47,870 bases of DNA, from assembly GCA_964641455.1 (NCBI GenBank), contig CAZXLH010000015.1, forward strand, positions 1-47,870, written 5' to 3'. Made by a program: the position numbers and the translations under genes. Numbering within the stretch: the first letter of the stretch is position 1; each line of letters begins with the position of its first letter. Shown here in pieces: positions 7,067-16,052 of the stretch. The notes under the pieces were generated by a model. That model made no database searches, was not told the origin of the DNA, and saw only the letters and a program-made list of their open reading frames with translations. The stretch is from DTU015 sp964641455 (GTDB taxonomy: Bacteria > Bacillota > Sulfobacillia > Fermentithermobacillales > Fermentithermobacillaceae).

Positions 7067-9269
7067 TTACTTGAATCCCAATATTCTCAGCCCATTGAAG
7101 GTCACAATTACGGCAGCGCCTGAGTCAGCCAAGACTGCCAACCAAAGCGGCAGGACTCCGCCGAAAACCATAACCAACGCAAGCAATTTTATGGCAACTG
7201 AAAAAGATACGTTTTGAACAATTAGATTACGGGTCTTTTTTGCCAAGTCAAGTGTCCAGGGAATTGAACGCAGATCGCTTGTCATAAGAGCCACGTCAGC
7301 TGTTTCCAATGCAACATCGGCGCCTTTTCCCATGGCTATACCAACAGTTGCCGCAGCAAGAGACGGTGCGTCATTTACTCCGTCGCCTACCATTGCAACA
7401 GAGCCATATTCACTGACAAGTTTATCTATAACGGCTAGTTTTTCTTGAGGCATAAGGTTAGCTTTTACATTGCCAATTCCAACCTGCTGAGCCACAACCC
7501 TGGCAGTCTTTATGTCGTCACCTGTAAGCATGACAACCTCTGTATCTTTTGCCCGGAGTTGGGAAATTGCCTCTTTGGCTTCACTGCGGATTGCATCTGA
7601 AAGAGCAATCATGCCTAGGATTTTCCGGCTATTGCCCACAAATACCACTGTCTTTCCCTGCTCCCGAAAGCCATCGGCTTTTGCACTCAAATCATCGGAA
7701 AACTCGATGTTGTTATCGCGAAACAGATCCGGGCTGCCAACGTATATCTTCTGATTATTCAAAGTAGCGTAAGTTCCCTTACCCCGCACAGAAGTAAAAT
7801 CTTTTCCGGAAATAAAATCTATTCCTCTTGAATTTACCTCTTCTACTATGGCTTTCGCCAAAGGGTGATCTGACCTCGACTCTACTGCAGCAGCCATTGC
7901 CAATATATCATCTGTTGTAGCTTCACTGTCCACCAACGACAGAACCTGGTTTACAACCACTTTGCTTTCAGTAATCGTTCCTGTCTTGTCAAACCCCAGG
8001 GCTTTTATGTGTCCTAGTTGCTCCAGATGGACTCCGCCTTTTATCAGCACACCGTTTTTGGCAGCCCTGGCAATAGAAGCAACAACGGTAACAGGTGTAG
8101 AGATAACAAGAGAACAAGGACACGATACGATTAGTACTGTTAACCCTCTGTAAATCCACGGCCTAAACCCCTGTTTGAAAATTACAGGTACTCCGATTGC
8201 CACAACTAGAGAGAGCCCTAACATGAGCGGAGTCCAATACTTAGCAAAATTGTCTACAAGCCTTTGAGATTTTGCCTTTTTTGACTGAGATTCTTCAACC
8301 ATGGTGATTATTCGTGCAAGGGTTGTATCTTGAGGCATCTTAGTAACTAAAATATCAAGGGTTCCCTCTCCGTTTAGGCTTCCTGCATAAACAGTGCTCC
8401 CTGGAAACTTATCTACCGGTACCGGCTCTCCTGTTATGGGAGATTGGTTTACTGAGGACTCGCCGGCAAGGATTTCGCCATCTACAGGAATTTTTTCACC
8501 TGGCAACACAACTACTATGTCATTTGGTATAACTGTATCTGCAGGAACCTCTGAAAACTTCTCTCCTACTTTAAGGCGCGCTTTTAGCGGTGAAAGATCC
8601 ATCACCTCTCTGATAGACTTCCTGGTCCTCTCACCGGCCATCTCTTCCAGATATTCACCTATGCTGAAAAGCGTCAATACCGCTGCGCCTTCAGCCCACT
8701 CACCCAATGCCATAGCTCCAATGCCTGCAACTGTTGTAAGCAAGTTTATATTAGCTCCTTCCCCGGAAAAAAGAGCCTTCAGCCCGGCCCTGGCCACAGG
8801 ATAACCTGCTACCACTGCCGCAATCAGGTAAGGAATCCGGTAAGCGGAATATCCCAAACGGTGTAAAACAAAACCAATACCAATTCCGATAACCCCAAAA
8901 AGCGGAGGCAAAAGCCCCTTCCTCGCCGGGCCCTCGCTTGTATCGTGAGACAAAGTTATGTCATGGGAGTGGGCACACCCGCAACCACAGCCATCACCAT
9001 GGGAATGAACATCACAGCCGTGCTCGTGATGNNNNNNNNNNNNNNNNNNNNNNNNNNNNNNNNNNNNNNNNNNNNNNNNNNNNNNNNNNNNNNNNNNNNN
9101 NNNNNNNNNNNNNNNNNNNNNNNNNNNNNNNGCCGTGCTCGTGATGATGTTTACGGTTGTGGCCTTCGTCTAAGTGCTGCTCTGTTAATGATTCTTGGGT
9201 TTCTATGTCCAAATGCGACAATTCAATACACCTGCCCTTGGATTGAATATTGCTAATTGTGTTGTGCAT
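7067..9269 (-). CDS. P1B-type heavy-metal (Zn/Cd/Co-type) transporting ATPase with His-rich N-terminus, interrupted by an assembly gap
   Basis: The gene is read as 46 codons from the ATG at 9269, then a 100-N gap, then 654 codons in a compatible frame. The N-terminus is rich in His and Cys (HHHEHG before the gap; HGDGCGCGCAHSHD after it) and replaces the usual CxxC metal-binding domain. Downstream come the actuator TGEP motif, the membrane motif CPC, the phosphorylation site DKTGT, a nucleotide-domain SDHPLAKA and the hinge GDGVNDAPSLA. CPC with an HP motif marks the metal-exporting P1B group; a Zn2+/Cd2+/Co2+ substrate is inferred from the His-rich tail and from the metal site of the upstream regulator. 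The start overlaps the end of that regulator gene by 17 bp, so the two are cotranscribed. If the gap is a false join, the protein is about 695 residues. Confidence 0.9.
9032..9131. other. Assembly gap of 100 N inside the metal ATPase gene
   Basis: Exactly 100 N. The 15 bases before it (9017-9031) and the 15 after it (9132-9146) are identical, so the contig ends overlap or a tandem His-coding repeat was collapsed. Confidence 0.98.
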
Positions 9270-9603
9270 GCTCAAAAGCTTCTCTTAGTAATCTCACAAC
9301 ATGCTCGTCATCAAGAAAATAAAATACCCTTCGCCCTTCTTTCCTGTTCTTGACCAACCTTGAAGTACGAAGCAACCTTAAATGATGCGATACATTCGAC
9401 ACCGAAGTATCCAGCGCGACAGCTAAATCATGAACACACCATTCGCCCTGAGATAAAAGCCACAAAAGCGATGCCCGGGTTTCATCTGCCATGATCTTGA
9501 AAATCGATACTACATAACCCATATCAGGCATTAGTTGCCTTACTTTGTGAATCTTAGTTTCGTCTACTTTATGAGGTGGGCAAATCTCCAGCTCCTCAGA
9601 CAT
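9253..9603 (-). CDS. ArsR/SmtB-family metal-sensing repressor (CzrA/SmtB type)
   Basis: The protein has 116 residues from the ATG at 9603, which follows GGGAGG by seven bases; an upstream GTG abuts that site and is rejected. The winged-helix core includes MADETRASLLWLLSQGEWCVHDLA and the recognition helix TSVSNVSHHLRLL (second motif given by its main residues). Near the C-terminus Asp99, His101, His112 and His115 have exactly the +2/+11/+3 spacing of the interfacial alpha5 zinc site of CzrA (D84/H86/H97/H100). The helix-3 region has Cys-Val-His where CadC-type sensors have Cys-Val-Cys. It should release its operator on binding Zn2+ or Co2+ and derepress itself and the overlapping ATPase gene. 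The family is seen; the metal is inferred. Confidence 0.92.
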   Translation of the reverse strand: MSEELEICPPHKVDETKIHKVRQLMPDMGYVVSIFKIMADETRASLLWLLSQGEWCVHDLAVALDTSVSNVSHHLRLLRTSRLVKNRKEGRRVFYFLDDEHVVRLLREAFEHAQHN

Positions 9604-9612
9604 AAAACACAC

Positions 9613-9650
9613 CTCCCATTACTCATTATTGATCATCTGTTCAAATATTC
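9613..9650 (-). promoter_or_regulatory. Promoter/operator of the arsR-type gene and metal ATPase
   Basis: On the minus strand a TTGAAT-like -35 and an AATAAT -10 are 16 bp apart shortly before the GGGAGG site. The spacer contains an imperfect dyad (TTGA...TCAA, with TGTTCA on the other strand) like known SmtB/CzrA operators. Boundaries are approximate. Confidence 0.4.
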
Positions 9651-9795
9651 AATAGCTATCGTCATTTTTCTCGTAATTTTTCAGATATCTCAGTAAATAG
9701 AAGGTGTCGATAAGCCAATTGAAGAATCTCAAATACAGACGCAATCTTCTTATCCGGACCAATGCACCATAAAAATCAAGGAGGTATCTAGTTCA

Positions 9796-11976
9796 TTGCA
9801 GATGCAAAAAAGGCCGCTTACCCCTGAAGACATTCTTAGTTTCACATGTGTAGGCGATCCCCAACTTTCACCTGATGGAACCAAACTTGCTTATGTAAGG
9901 CAGTATTTTGACAAAGACACCCACAAAGCACACACAGATATTTTTCTCATCGATACACTTTACGGAACCACAATACAGCTTACCAACTCAGGAAAAGACA
10001 GTTCCCCAAGATGGTCTCCCTCAGGTAACAGAATTGCTTTTAAGTCATCAAGATCCGGAAAAAGCCAGATTTGGATAATAGATATTTCAGGTGGTGAAGC
10101 ATGGCATCTTCCTACCAAAGAAGCAATTTTGAGCGAACCTGTTTGGTCTCCTGACGGCACCGGGATTTTCTTCACTGCAAACGTATTTTCCAAACCCGAA
10201 ACATGGATGCCGTATCCAGGATGCCCTGACGAGGACCGGCAGCGTGCAGAAAAACAGGCTAAGAGATCGCTGGAGCCTAAAAATAACAAGGAGAAAAACC
10301 ACAAAGACGATGCCATCAACAAGCAAAATAACATAAAGGTAATTACCAGGTTGCGCTACCGAATGGATGGAATAGGCTATTACGGCGACTTACGAAGACA
10401 AGTCTCTTATATAGACGTGCCCCATGCACCGCCGGCGCAAGAAAACTTAGAAGCAGTTCAAATAACCCATGGAGATTTTGATCACAGCGCTCCTGCAATT
10501 TCACCCGATGGCAAACTGGTTGCAGTATCCGCCTATCGGTCCGGAGACGCAGATTACAAAACCAAACAAGATCTATGGATATTTGATGTCGATACCAAAA
10601 ATGCCCATCTACTCTACAATGCTCCCGGGCCCATATACAGTTTGAAATGGTCGCCTGACGGCACTGTAATTGCTTTCTACGGGCACGATAACGCCCGTAA
10701 TGCATCAACCAGGCAAGACTTATTCGTATGTGACGTTCAGGATTATCTCAAGGCATATTCAGAATGCACGAAGTGTGATCCGCTCGATTCCGTGCAAGTC
10801 GAAAACCTAACAGGCAGATTTGACTTGCACGCAGGTGGATTTATCAGCTCAGACATAAGTTATTGGGGAGGCTCATCTCTTAATTGGGATGGAACAACTC
10901 TTTATTTTTCTGTGGCTCATCATGGAACCCCATATATTTACTCAGCCACCAAGCGGGAAAACATCTGGAAACTTAACCGTGTATGCGGCTTTTCAGACAA
11001 AGCCATTTCTGCTTATTCAGTGTCAAACGGTAAAATTGTTTTCAAAGCCTCCAGCCCCTTGGAGCCTGAAAATCTCTTTCTTGTAGAAGTAGAACAAAGC
11101 AAGCAAGCTCCGCCTTACAAGCAACTAACCTTTGAAAATACTGATATTATTTCGAACGTAATCCTGGGCAAATGTGAGAAATTCAACTATAAATCAAAAG
11201 ACGGCCAGGAACTTGACGGTTGGCTCATACATCCGGCCGAAGTAAAGTTGTCTCAAATCAAGCCAAGTTCAAATACCTACAAGTATCCGCTTTTGGTTCT
11301 TGTCCATGGGGGCCCTCACAGTGCCTATGGTTCCGCTTTCATGTTTAATGCACAACTTTTTGCAGGCCGGGGATATGCAGTAGCATACTTCAACCCTAGA
11401 GGCAGCACTTCTTATGGCCAGGAATTTATGGCTTGTATAGACGGGAACTGGGGCGACAAAGATTACCATGATGTGATGTCAGGAATTGATGCTGTAACCT
11501 CTCTAGGGTTCATAGATGAACATAATATATTCATCCACGGATGGTCCTATGGTGGGTACATGACTACATGGGCAATAACCCAGACCAATCGTTTTAAGGC
11601 AGCCTGCGCCGGAGCGCCGGTAACCGATATGTATAGCGGTTATGGCACATCAGACATTTTGTGGGCCGATGAGCATGAGTTCGGAGGAAAACCATGGGAA
11701 GACCCTGAAGTCTTAATGAAAAGTTCACCATTGCACCATGTAGCGCAAGTTACAACCCCTATTTTGCTGCTGCATGGCGAAAACGATTTGCGCTGCCCTA
11801 TATTGCATACAGAAGAATTTTACACAGCCCTTAGAAGACTGGGCAAAACTGCAATAATGGTGCGGTATCCCGGTGAGTTTCACGGCCTCAAAACGCCAAT
11901 TCATCGGATAGACAGATACAAACGTATGATTGCATGGTTTGAATACTACCGCTCTCAAACTGAAAAGTCAGACTAA
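9796..11976 (+). CDS. S9-family serine peptidase (prolyl oligopeptidase / acylaminoacyl-peptidase type)
   Basis: The protein has 726 residues. A TTG at 9796 lies ten bases after AAGGAGGT; the in-frame ATG at 9802 is a little too far. The N-terminal 430 residues form the WD40-like beta-propeller seen in this family, with repeats such as SPDGTKLAYV, SPSGNRIAFKS and SPDGTVIAFYG. The C-terminal alpha/beta-hydrolase domain has HGWSYGGY with nucleophile Ser584, Asp664 in HGENDLRCP and His696 in PGEFHGL. There is no signal peptide, so a cytoplasmic role in peptide degradation is expected, with short peptides entering through the propeller. It is monocistronic, divergent from the ArsR-type gene. A charged Lys/Glu-rich insertion near residues 150-180 interrupts the propeller. 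Confidence 0.93.
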   Translation: MQMQKRPLTPEDILSFTCVGDPQLSPDGTKLAYVRQYFDKDTHKAHTDIFLIDTLYGTTIQLTNSGKDSSPRWSPSGNRIAFKSSRSGKSQIWIIDISGGEAWHLPTKEAILSEPVWSPDGTGIFFTANVFSKPETWMPYPGCPDEDRQRAEKQAKRSLEPKNNKEKNHKDDAINKQNNIKVITRLRYRMDGIGYYGDLRRQVSYIDVPHAPPAQENLEAVQITHGDFDHSAPAISPDGKLVAVSAYRSGDADYKTKQDLWIFDVDTKNAHLLYNAPGPIYSLKWSPDGTVIAFYGHDNARNASTRQDLFVCDVQDYLKAYSECTKCDPLDSVQVENLTGRFDLHAGGFISSDISYWGGSSLNWDGTTLYFSVAHHGTPYIYSATKRENIWKLNRVCGFSDKAISAYSVSNGKIVFKASSPLEPENLFLVEVEQSKQAPPYKQLTFENTDIISNVILGKCEKFNYKSKDGQELDGWLIHPAEVKLSQIKPSSNTYKYPLLVLVHGGPHSAYGSAFMFNAQLFAGRGYAVAYFNPRGSTSYGQEFMACIDGNWGDKDYHDVMSGIDAVTSLGFIDEHNIFIHGWSYGGYMTTWAITQTNRFKAACAGAPVTDMYSGYGTSDILWADEHEFGGKPWEDPEVLMKSSPLHHVAQVTTPILLLHGENDLRCPILHTEEFYTALRRLGKTAIMVRYPGEFHGLKTPIHRIDRYKRMIAWFEYYRSQTEKSD

Positions 11977-12015
11977 GTTCCACACTCAGTACTGTTCCGG
12001 GAGGAAGCAAATGAT

Positions 12016-12049
12016 GGCGGGGGATGCGCCCAGATGGCGCCCCCCCACC
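12016..12049. terminator. GC-rich hairpin between convergent genes
   Basis: GCGCC/GGCGC (12026-12030 with 12036-12040) continues into GGGGG/CCCCC around a 5-base loop. It sits between the converging S9 peptidase and deacetylase genes. No T-run follows. Confidence 0.45.
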
Positions 12050-12063
12050 TTGGTTACCCCGGT

Positions 12064-13266
12064 TTACTCATCACTAAGAACCACTATATCGTAGGTATCC
12101 TTACAAGCGTCACAAATATCCGATCGGTTACTTTCCAAAACTGTAACACTATCCGGCTTGCCGTCTGACACATACCTTGTGCCTGATCGTTCAAGGTAAT
12201 TTAGCCATTTTGGAAGTTCTTCTTCTGAGCCACGGATTCTAGGAATAGCAGCCGGATTAAATGACTTATGGTAGGGTGAAAGTGCAGGTTCTGCTCCAAC
12301 CAGCAATATCCCAAGGTTTAGATAAATATCTTCGTCATATTCACCTGACATAAGATACCTTTTGCTAACACTATCTCGGGGATAGCCGCCATAAGGAAGT
12401 GCTAAAGACAACGGTTTCGAACCTGTGATTTGCTCAATTTCATTAGATTGCTTACCCAATTCCATTTCAATTACGTCCACCGGAACATCACTCAGATTTC
12501 TATGGTTATAAGTGTGGTTACCGATTTCCATGCCACATTCGGTTAGAAAATTCAATTTGTCGCTTACTTCATCGGGAACATCAAAAGGAACAGGAAAATC
12601 AACGTAAAAAGTAGCTGCATATCCGAATTCAGGATGCTTACTTGAGAACTCAAGTAATATGCCAACAGCCGAATTGGGATCCGGAATTTTGTGCTCAAGT
12701 ATTTCCCTCGCTCCACTGGTTTCGACATATTTTTTAGTTATCAATCGAAACTGCCCGGCTGTAGCATCATCAAAAGTTATTATCAAAGGGCTTACGCCTT
12801 CTGGCAAGTCCATATTTCCTGAAAGATAAGACTGCAGAGGCACTAAACTATAGCCAAGCTCATAAAACCGCTTAAGATCGTTTCTGAAATTGTCAGCTGT
12901 TCTTGCCCACTCCCCCTCAACCTCTCCTATTACGTGGTACATAATAATAGGCACCTTTCCCAACTCGTTGGGTCTTTTTGCCAAGTCACGTACTTTGGCA
13001 TCCCGCTTATCTTGGAGTAGGGATGGCTGGCCCAAGGGCTCTACATCATAATCGTAATCTTCTGGCTCAACCCCTGTGGTTTGTTGATTGTCCCCAGCAG
13101 GTATAAAAGTTTGCTTGCCAGACAAAGGCCTTGTAAGCAACAACAGAGCAGCCGTGATACATGCAAGTATCAATACCGTATCTAGGTTTCGACACTTGGT
13201 ATTCCCCGGCTTTTTTCGGCGTTTTTCATTGATTGCCGTGTTATACTTCGGTCTGGGTCGGTGCAT
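12064..13266 (-). CDS. Membrane-anchored polysaccharide deacetylase (NodB/CE4 family)
   Basis: The protein has 400 residues from the ATG at 13266, after GGAGGA. It has a basic N-terminus, one membrane anchor (about residues 28-47) and an extracellular domain. The CE4 motifs are present: motif 1 ITFDD with Asp166 and Asp167, and motif 2 HTYNH giving His251 and His255, which with the Asp bind the catalytic metal. Motif 3 reads LALPYGGY, without the arginine seen in many members. An insertion of about 70 residues separates the first two motifs. The family deacetylates N-acetylated cell-wall or capsule sugars; the substrate here is unknown. It is divergent from the amidohydrolase pair. Confidence 0.85.
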   Translation of the reverse strand: MHRPRPKYNTAINEKRRKKPGNTKCRNLDTVLILACITAALLLLTRPLSGKQTFIPAGDNQQTTGVEPEDYDYDVEPLGQPSLLQDKRDAKVRDLAKRPNELGKVPIIMYHVIGEVEGEWARTADNFRNDLKRFYELGYSLVPLQSYLSGNMDLPEGVSPLIITFDDATAGQFRLITKKYVETSGAREILEHKIPDPNSAVGILLEFSSKHPEFGYAATFYVDFPVPFDVPDEVSDKLNFLTECGMEIGNHTYNHRNLSDVPVDVIEMELGKQSNEIEQITGSKPLSLALPYGGYPRDSVSKRYLMSGEYDEDIYLNLGILLVGAEPALSPYHKSFNPAAIPRIRGSEEELPKWLNYLERSGTRYVSDGKPDSVTVLESNRSDICDACKDTYDIVVLSDE

Positions 13267-13485
13267 CTATTCCTCCAAACTGATCTGCATATGGCTTCTT
13301 AATCGTTTTACTTGACGTTTGCCTGACAATAAAGGTTCCCAAAACATTTGATAATTCGACATTATATTGAGAACACTCAAGCCAACCGGCCCCGAAGTAT
13401 TTACAAACACTTAGCAGGATTTCCCTCTTTATTCAATGAAGTAGCATTTTAGGACTTATCTTTATTGGCAAAGGAGGGCTTGAGT

Positions 13486-14670
13486 TTGCAACATACGGCA
13501 ATAATTAACGGATTGGTCTACACTGCAAGCAGCAATTCCAAAGTACCGTTTGAGATTGAAAAAGGAACTGTTTTGATTGAGAACGGAAAGATTAAAGCAG
13601 TTGGAGAACATGTAGATCTTCCAAAACACACTGAAATCGTAGACGTTTCCGGGAAAATAGTCACTCCCGGGCTAATTGATGCCCATTGCCACATAGGTGT
13701 TTCAGAAGACGGGGCTACATCAGCAGGGCAAGATACAAACGAATCTTCTGAACCAATTACAGCTGAAGTAAGAACTTTGGATGCAGTAAACCCGAAGGAT
13801 GTGGCTTTCAAAGATGCCATCGCTTCCGGAATCACTTGTGTTCAAACAGATCCTGGCAGCGCTAATATCATCGGCGGCCAAACTCTGGTTATGAAAACCT
13901 GGGGTTCACCTGTGGTTGACGACCTCGTAGTGTTATTCCCCAGTGGTGTAAAAGCTGCCTTGGGAGAAAACCCAAAACGGGTTTACGGCTCTCAGAATAA
14001 AATGCCCAAAACCAGGATGGGAAATGCTGCTGTAATGCGAAAAGCTTTGATTGAGGCAAAAGACTATTTGAGGAAACAAGAACTTTCCGCTAAGAAACCG
14101 GACAAAGTTCCGGACTTTGACCTTCGGAAAGAAACCCTGGCAAGAGTACTTCAAAGGAAGCTTCCGTTACGGATACATTGCCACAGGGCAGATGATATCG
14201 TTACCGCCATTAGGATCGCCAAGGAATTCGGCCTCAATATATCCCTGGAACACTGTACAGAAGGCGACAAAGTCTCTGACTACGTACTATCCAGCGGATA
14301 TCCTGTAACAATGGGGCCTTCTTTAACAGACAAGAGCAAATTGGAAGTAAGAGATATTGGTTTCGCGGCGCCTGTAGCGCTATCCAAGGCCGGAGTCAAA
14401 CTTGCCTTAGTCACTGATCATCCTGTATTCCCTCTTCATTATTTGCGCATATGCGCAGGGTTGGCAATCCGGGAAGGGATGGACGAAGATCTGGCACTCC
14501 TGGCAGTAACCCGTTACCCTGCTGAAATTGCAGGAGTTGCTCATAGGGTTGGGTCTATCGAGCCTGGTAAAGACGCAGATCTTGCGGTTTGGGCCAAAGA
14601 TCCTTTCGAATACGACTCAAGAGTGGTTTACACATTTATCGAAGGAAAGCCTGTATATGAAGACAAGTGA
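13486..14670 (+). CDS. Metal-dependent amidohydrolase (COG1228, imidazolonepropionase-like), copy 1
   Basis: The protein has 394 residues from a TTG at 13486, eight bases after AGGAGG; earlier in-frame starts overlap the ribosome-binding site. The amidohydrolase superfamily landmarks are an N-terminal beta-sandwich, PGLIDAHCH with His67 and His69 as metal ligands, a later His in RIHCHRADD, a His in SLEHCTEG, and the metal Asp in TDHP. The C-terminus ends in the typical EPGKDADLAVWAKDPF. The substrate is unknown: the sequence resembles imidazolonepropionase and isoaspartyl-dipeptidase-like groups, but no histidine-utilisation genes are nearby. It is followed 20 bp later by a clear paralogue, so the two are cotranscribed. 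A wrecked third family member lies at 28996-29323. Confidence 0.85.
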   Translation: MQHTAIINGLVYTASSNSKVPFEIEKGTVLIENGKIKAVGEHVDLPKHTEIVDVSGKIVTPGLIDAHCHIGVSEDGATSAGQDTNESSEPITAEVRTLDAVNPKDVAFKDAIASGITCVQTDPGSANIIGGQTLVMKTWGSPVVDDLVVLFPSGVKAALGENPKRVYGSQNKMPKTRMGNAAVMRKALIEAKDYLRKQELSAKKPDKVPDFDLRKETLARVLQRKLPLRIHCHRADDIVTAIRIAKEFGLNISLEHCTEGDKVSDYVLSSGYPVTMGPSLTDKSKLEVRDIGFAAPVALSKAGVKLALVTDHPVFPLHYLRICAGLAIREGMDEDLALLAVTRYPAEIAGVAHRVGSIEPGKDADLAVWAKDPFEYDSRVVYTFIEGKPVYEDK

Positions 14671-14690
14671 CACCCAGGAGGTGATTATCA

Positions 14691-15860
14691 GTGAACCGGA
14701 TAACAGCTGTTATTAATGCAAAATTATACCCTATATCCAGCCCACCGGTTGAGAAAGGCGTATTGCTTGTTGACGGTGCGAAAATTCTTCAGGTTGGAGA
14801 AGATATTTCCGTTCCTGACGGCGCCAAAGTACTTGATGCTACAGGCAAGGTTATCCTGCCAGGGTTTATTGACGCCCACACCCATATAGGAATTTGGGGA
14901 GAATGGTATGGCCAGCCGGAATACGACGGCAATGAAGGATCAAACCCTGTTACAGCCGGAGTGCGTGCAATAGATGCAGTCTGGCCTGAACACTTCGCCT
15001 TCCGGGACGCACGATCAGGTGGTGTGACCTGTATTCAAATCACCCCTGGTTCAGGCAATGTTATAGGAGGCGAAACTGTCGTAGTCAAAACTTCAGGAAC
15101 TATAGTTGATGATATGGCCGTAAGAAATCCTGCAGGGATGAAAGCCGCTTTAGGCGAGAATCCCAAGGGTTCGTATGGCTCACGAGGAAAAGCTCCAAAA
15201 ACCAGAATGGGGATTGCATCGATTCTAAGAAAGGCACTGTTTGAGGCAAAGCACTACATGAAGAAACTCGAAGCAGGCAAAAACGATCCGTCAAAACTAC
15301 CTGATACCGATTTGGATATGCTCAACCTCATCAAAGTGCTAAACAATCAAATTCCTTTAAGAGTACACGCCCATAGGGCTGATGACATAGTAACGGCAAT
15401 AAGGATAGCCGAAGAGTTTGATATTGACTACTCAATAGAACATTGCACTGACGGAGCCACAGTAGCAGAATTTCTTGGCAAGAAGAAGGCCAAAGTTAAC
15501 GTTGGCCCAAGCATGTGGTCCAGGGCCAAGGTTGAGACCATGAACATATCAGTGAAAACACCCGGTATACTCTCAAGAGCCGGTTGCAAAGTAAGCATAA
15601 TAAGTGACCACCCTTTCCATCCTATTCAATTCTTGTCAACAGCAGCAGCAATGGCCTGGGCCAATGGAATGGCAGAGCAAGATGCGCTGAGAGCGGTAAC
15701 CCTGACACCTGCAGAAACCCTTGGAATCGAAGACAGGGTTGGAAGCCTGGCCCCAGGCAAAGACGCTGACTTCACTATATGGACAGGGCATCCATTCCAA
15801 ATTCGATCCAAAGCCGAAACTGTTTTCATTGAAGGTAAGCCTGTATACAACCGTAAATAG
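14691..15860 (+). CDS. Metal-dependent amidohydrolase (COG1228-like), copy 2
   Basis: The protein has 389 residues from the GTG at 14691, after AGGAGGTGA. It is a paralogue of the gene just upstream, with the same landmarks: PGFIDAHTH (His63, His65), RVHAHRADDIVTAIRIA, SIEHCTDG and ISDHPFHP. The loop after the first metal motif is different and longer in copy 2 (GIWGEWYGQPEYDGNEGSNP), which should shape the substrate pocket, so the two probably act on different substrates or form a hetero-oligomer (inference). The 3' end is followed by a good rho-independent terminator, so this is a two-gene operon. Confidence 0.85.
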   Translation: MNRITAVINAKLYPISSPPVEKGVLLVDGAKILQVGEDISVPDGAKVLDATGKVILPGFIDAHTHIGIWGEWYGQPEYDGNEGSNPVTAGVRAIDAVWPEHFAFRDARSGGVTCIQITPGSGNVIGGETVVVKTSGTIVDDMAVRNPAGMKAALGENPKGSYGSRGKAPKTRMGIASILRKALFEAKHYMKKLEAGKNDPSKLPDTDLDMLNLIKVLNNQIPLRVHAHRADDIVTAIRIAEEFDIDYSIEHCTDGATVAEFLGKKKAKVNVGPSMWSRAKVETMNISVKTPGILSRAGCKVSIISDHPFHPIQFLSTAAAMAWANGMAEQDALRAVTLTPAETLGIEDRVGSLAPGKDADFTIWTGHPFQIRSKAETVFIEGKPVYNRK

Positions 15861-15897
15861 GAATTAACGTTTGCAGTCAAACAGTTCCGGAGACTCT

Positions 15898-15935
15898 GGA
15901 AGAGAGGGCATAAATGCCATGGCCCTCTCTTTCTT
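15898..15935 (+). terminator. Rho-independent terminator of the amidohydrolase operon
   Basis: AGAGAGGGC (15901-15909) pairs with GCCCTCTCT (15922-15930) and is followed by TTTCTTGCATTTTT. The position is 40 bp after the stop of copy 2. Confidence 0.75.
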
Positions 15936-16052
15936 GCATTTTTCGGCAAGCCAACTAGTACCCACTGGCTTTACGCAGTATAATCACTTAGGCCTCAAAC
16001 CAAAACTCAGAACAGTTTGAGATAAAACGTAGCAAGAAGGGTGGCATAACCA

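Noticed and set aside
8938..9275. Several short frames spanning the first N-run.
   Set aside because: They are artefacts of translating N; the real frame on both sides is the metal ATPase.
13351..13365. A small dyad ATAAT-TCGAC-ATTAT between the deacetylase and amidohydrolase genes, a possible operator, with a TATAAT on the minus strand.
   Set aside because: It is too short and AT-rich to separate from chance, and no matching -35 was found.
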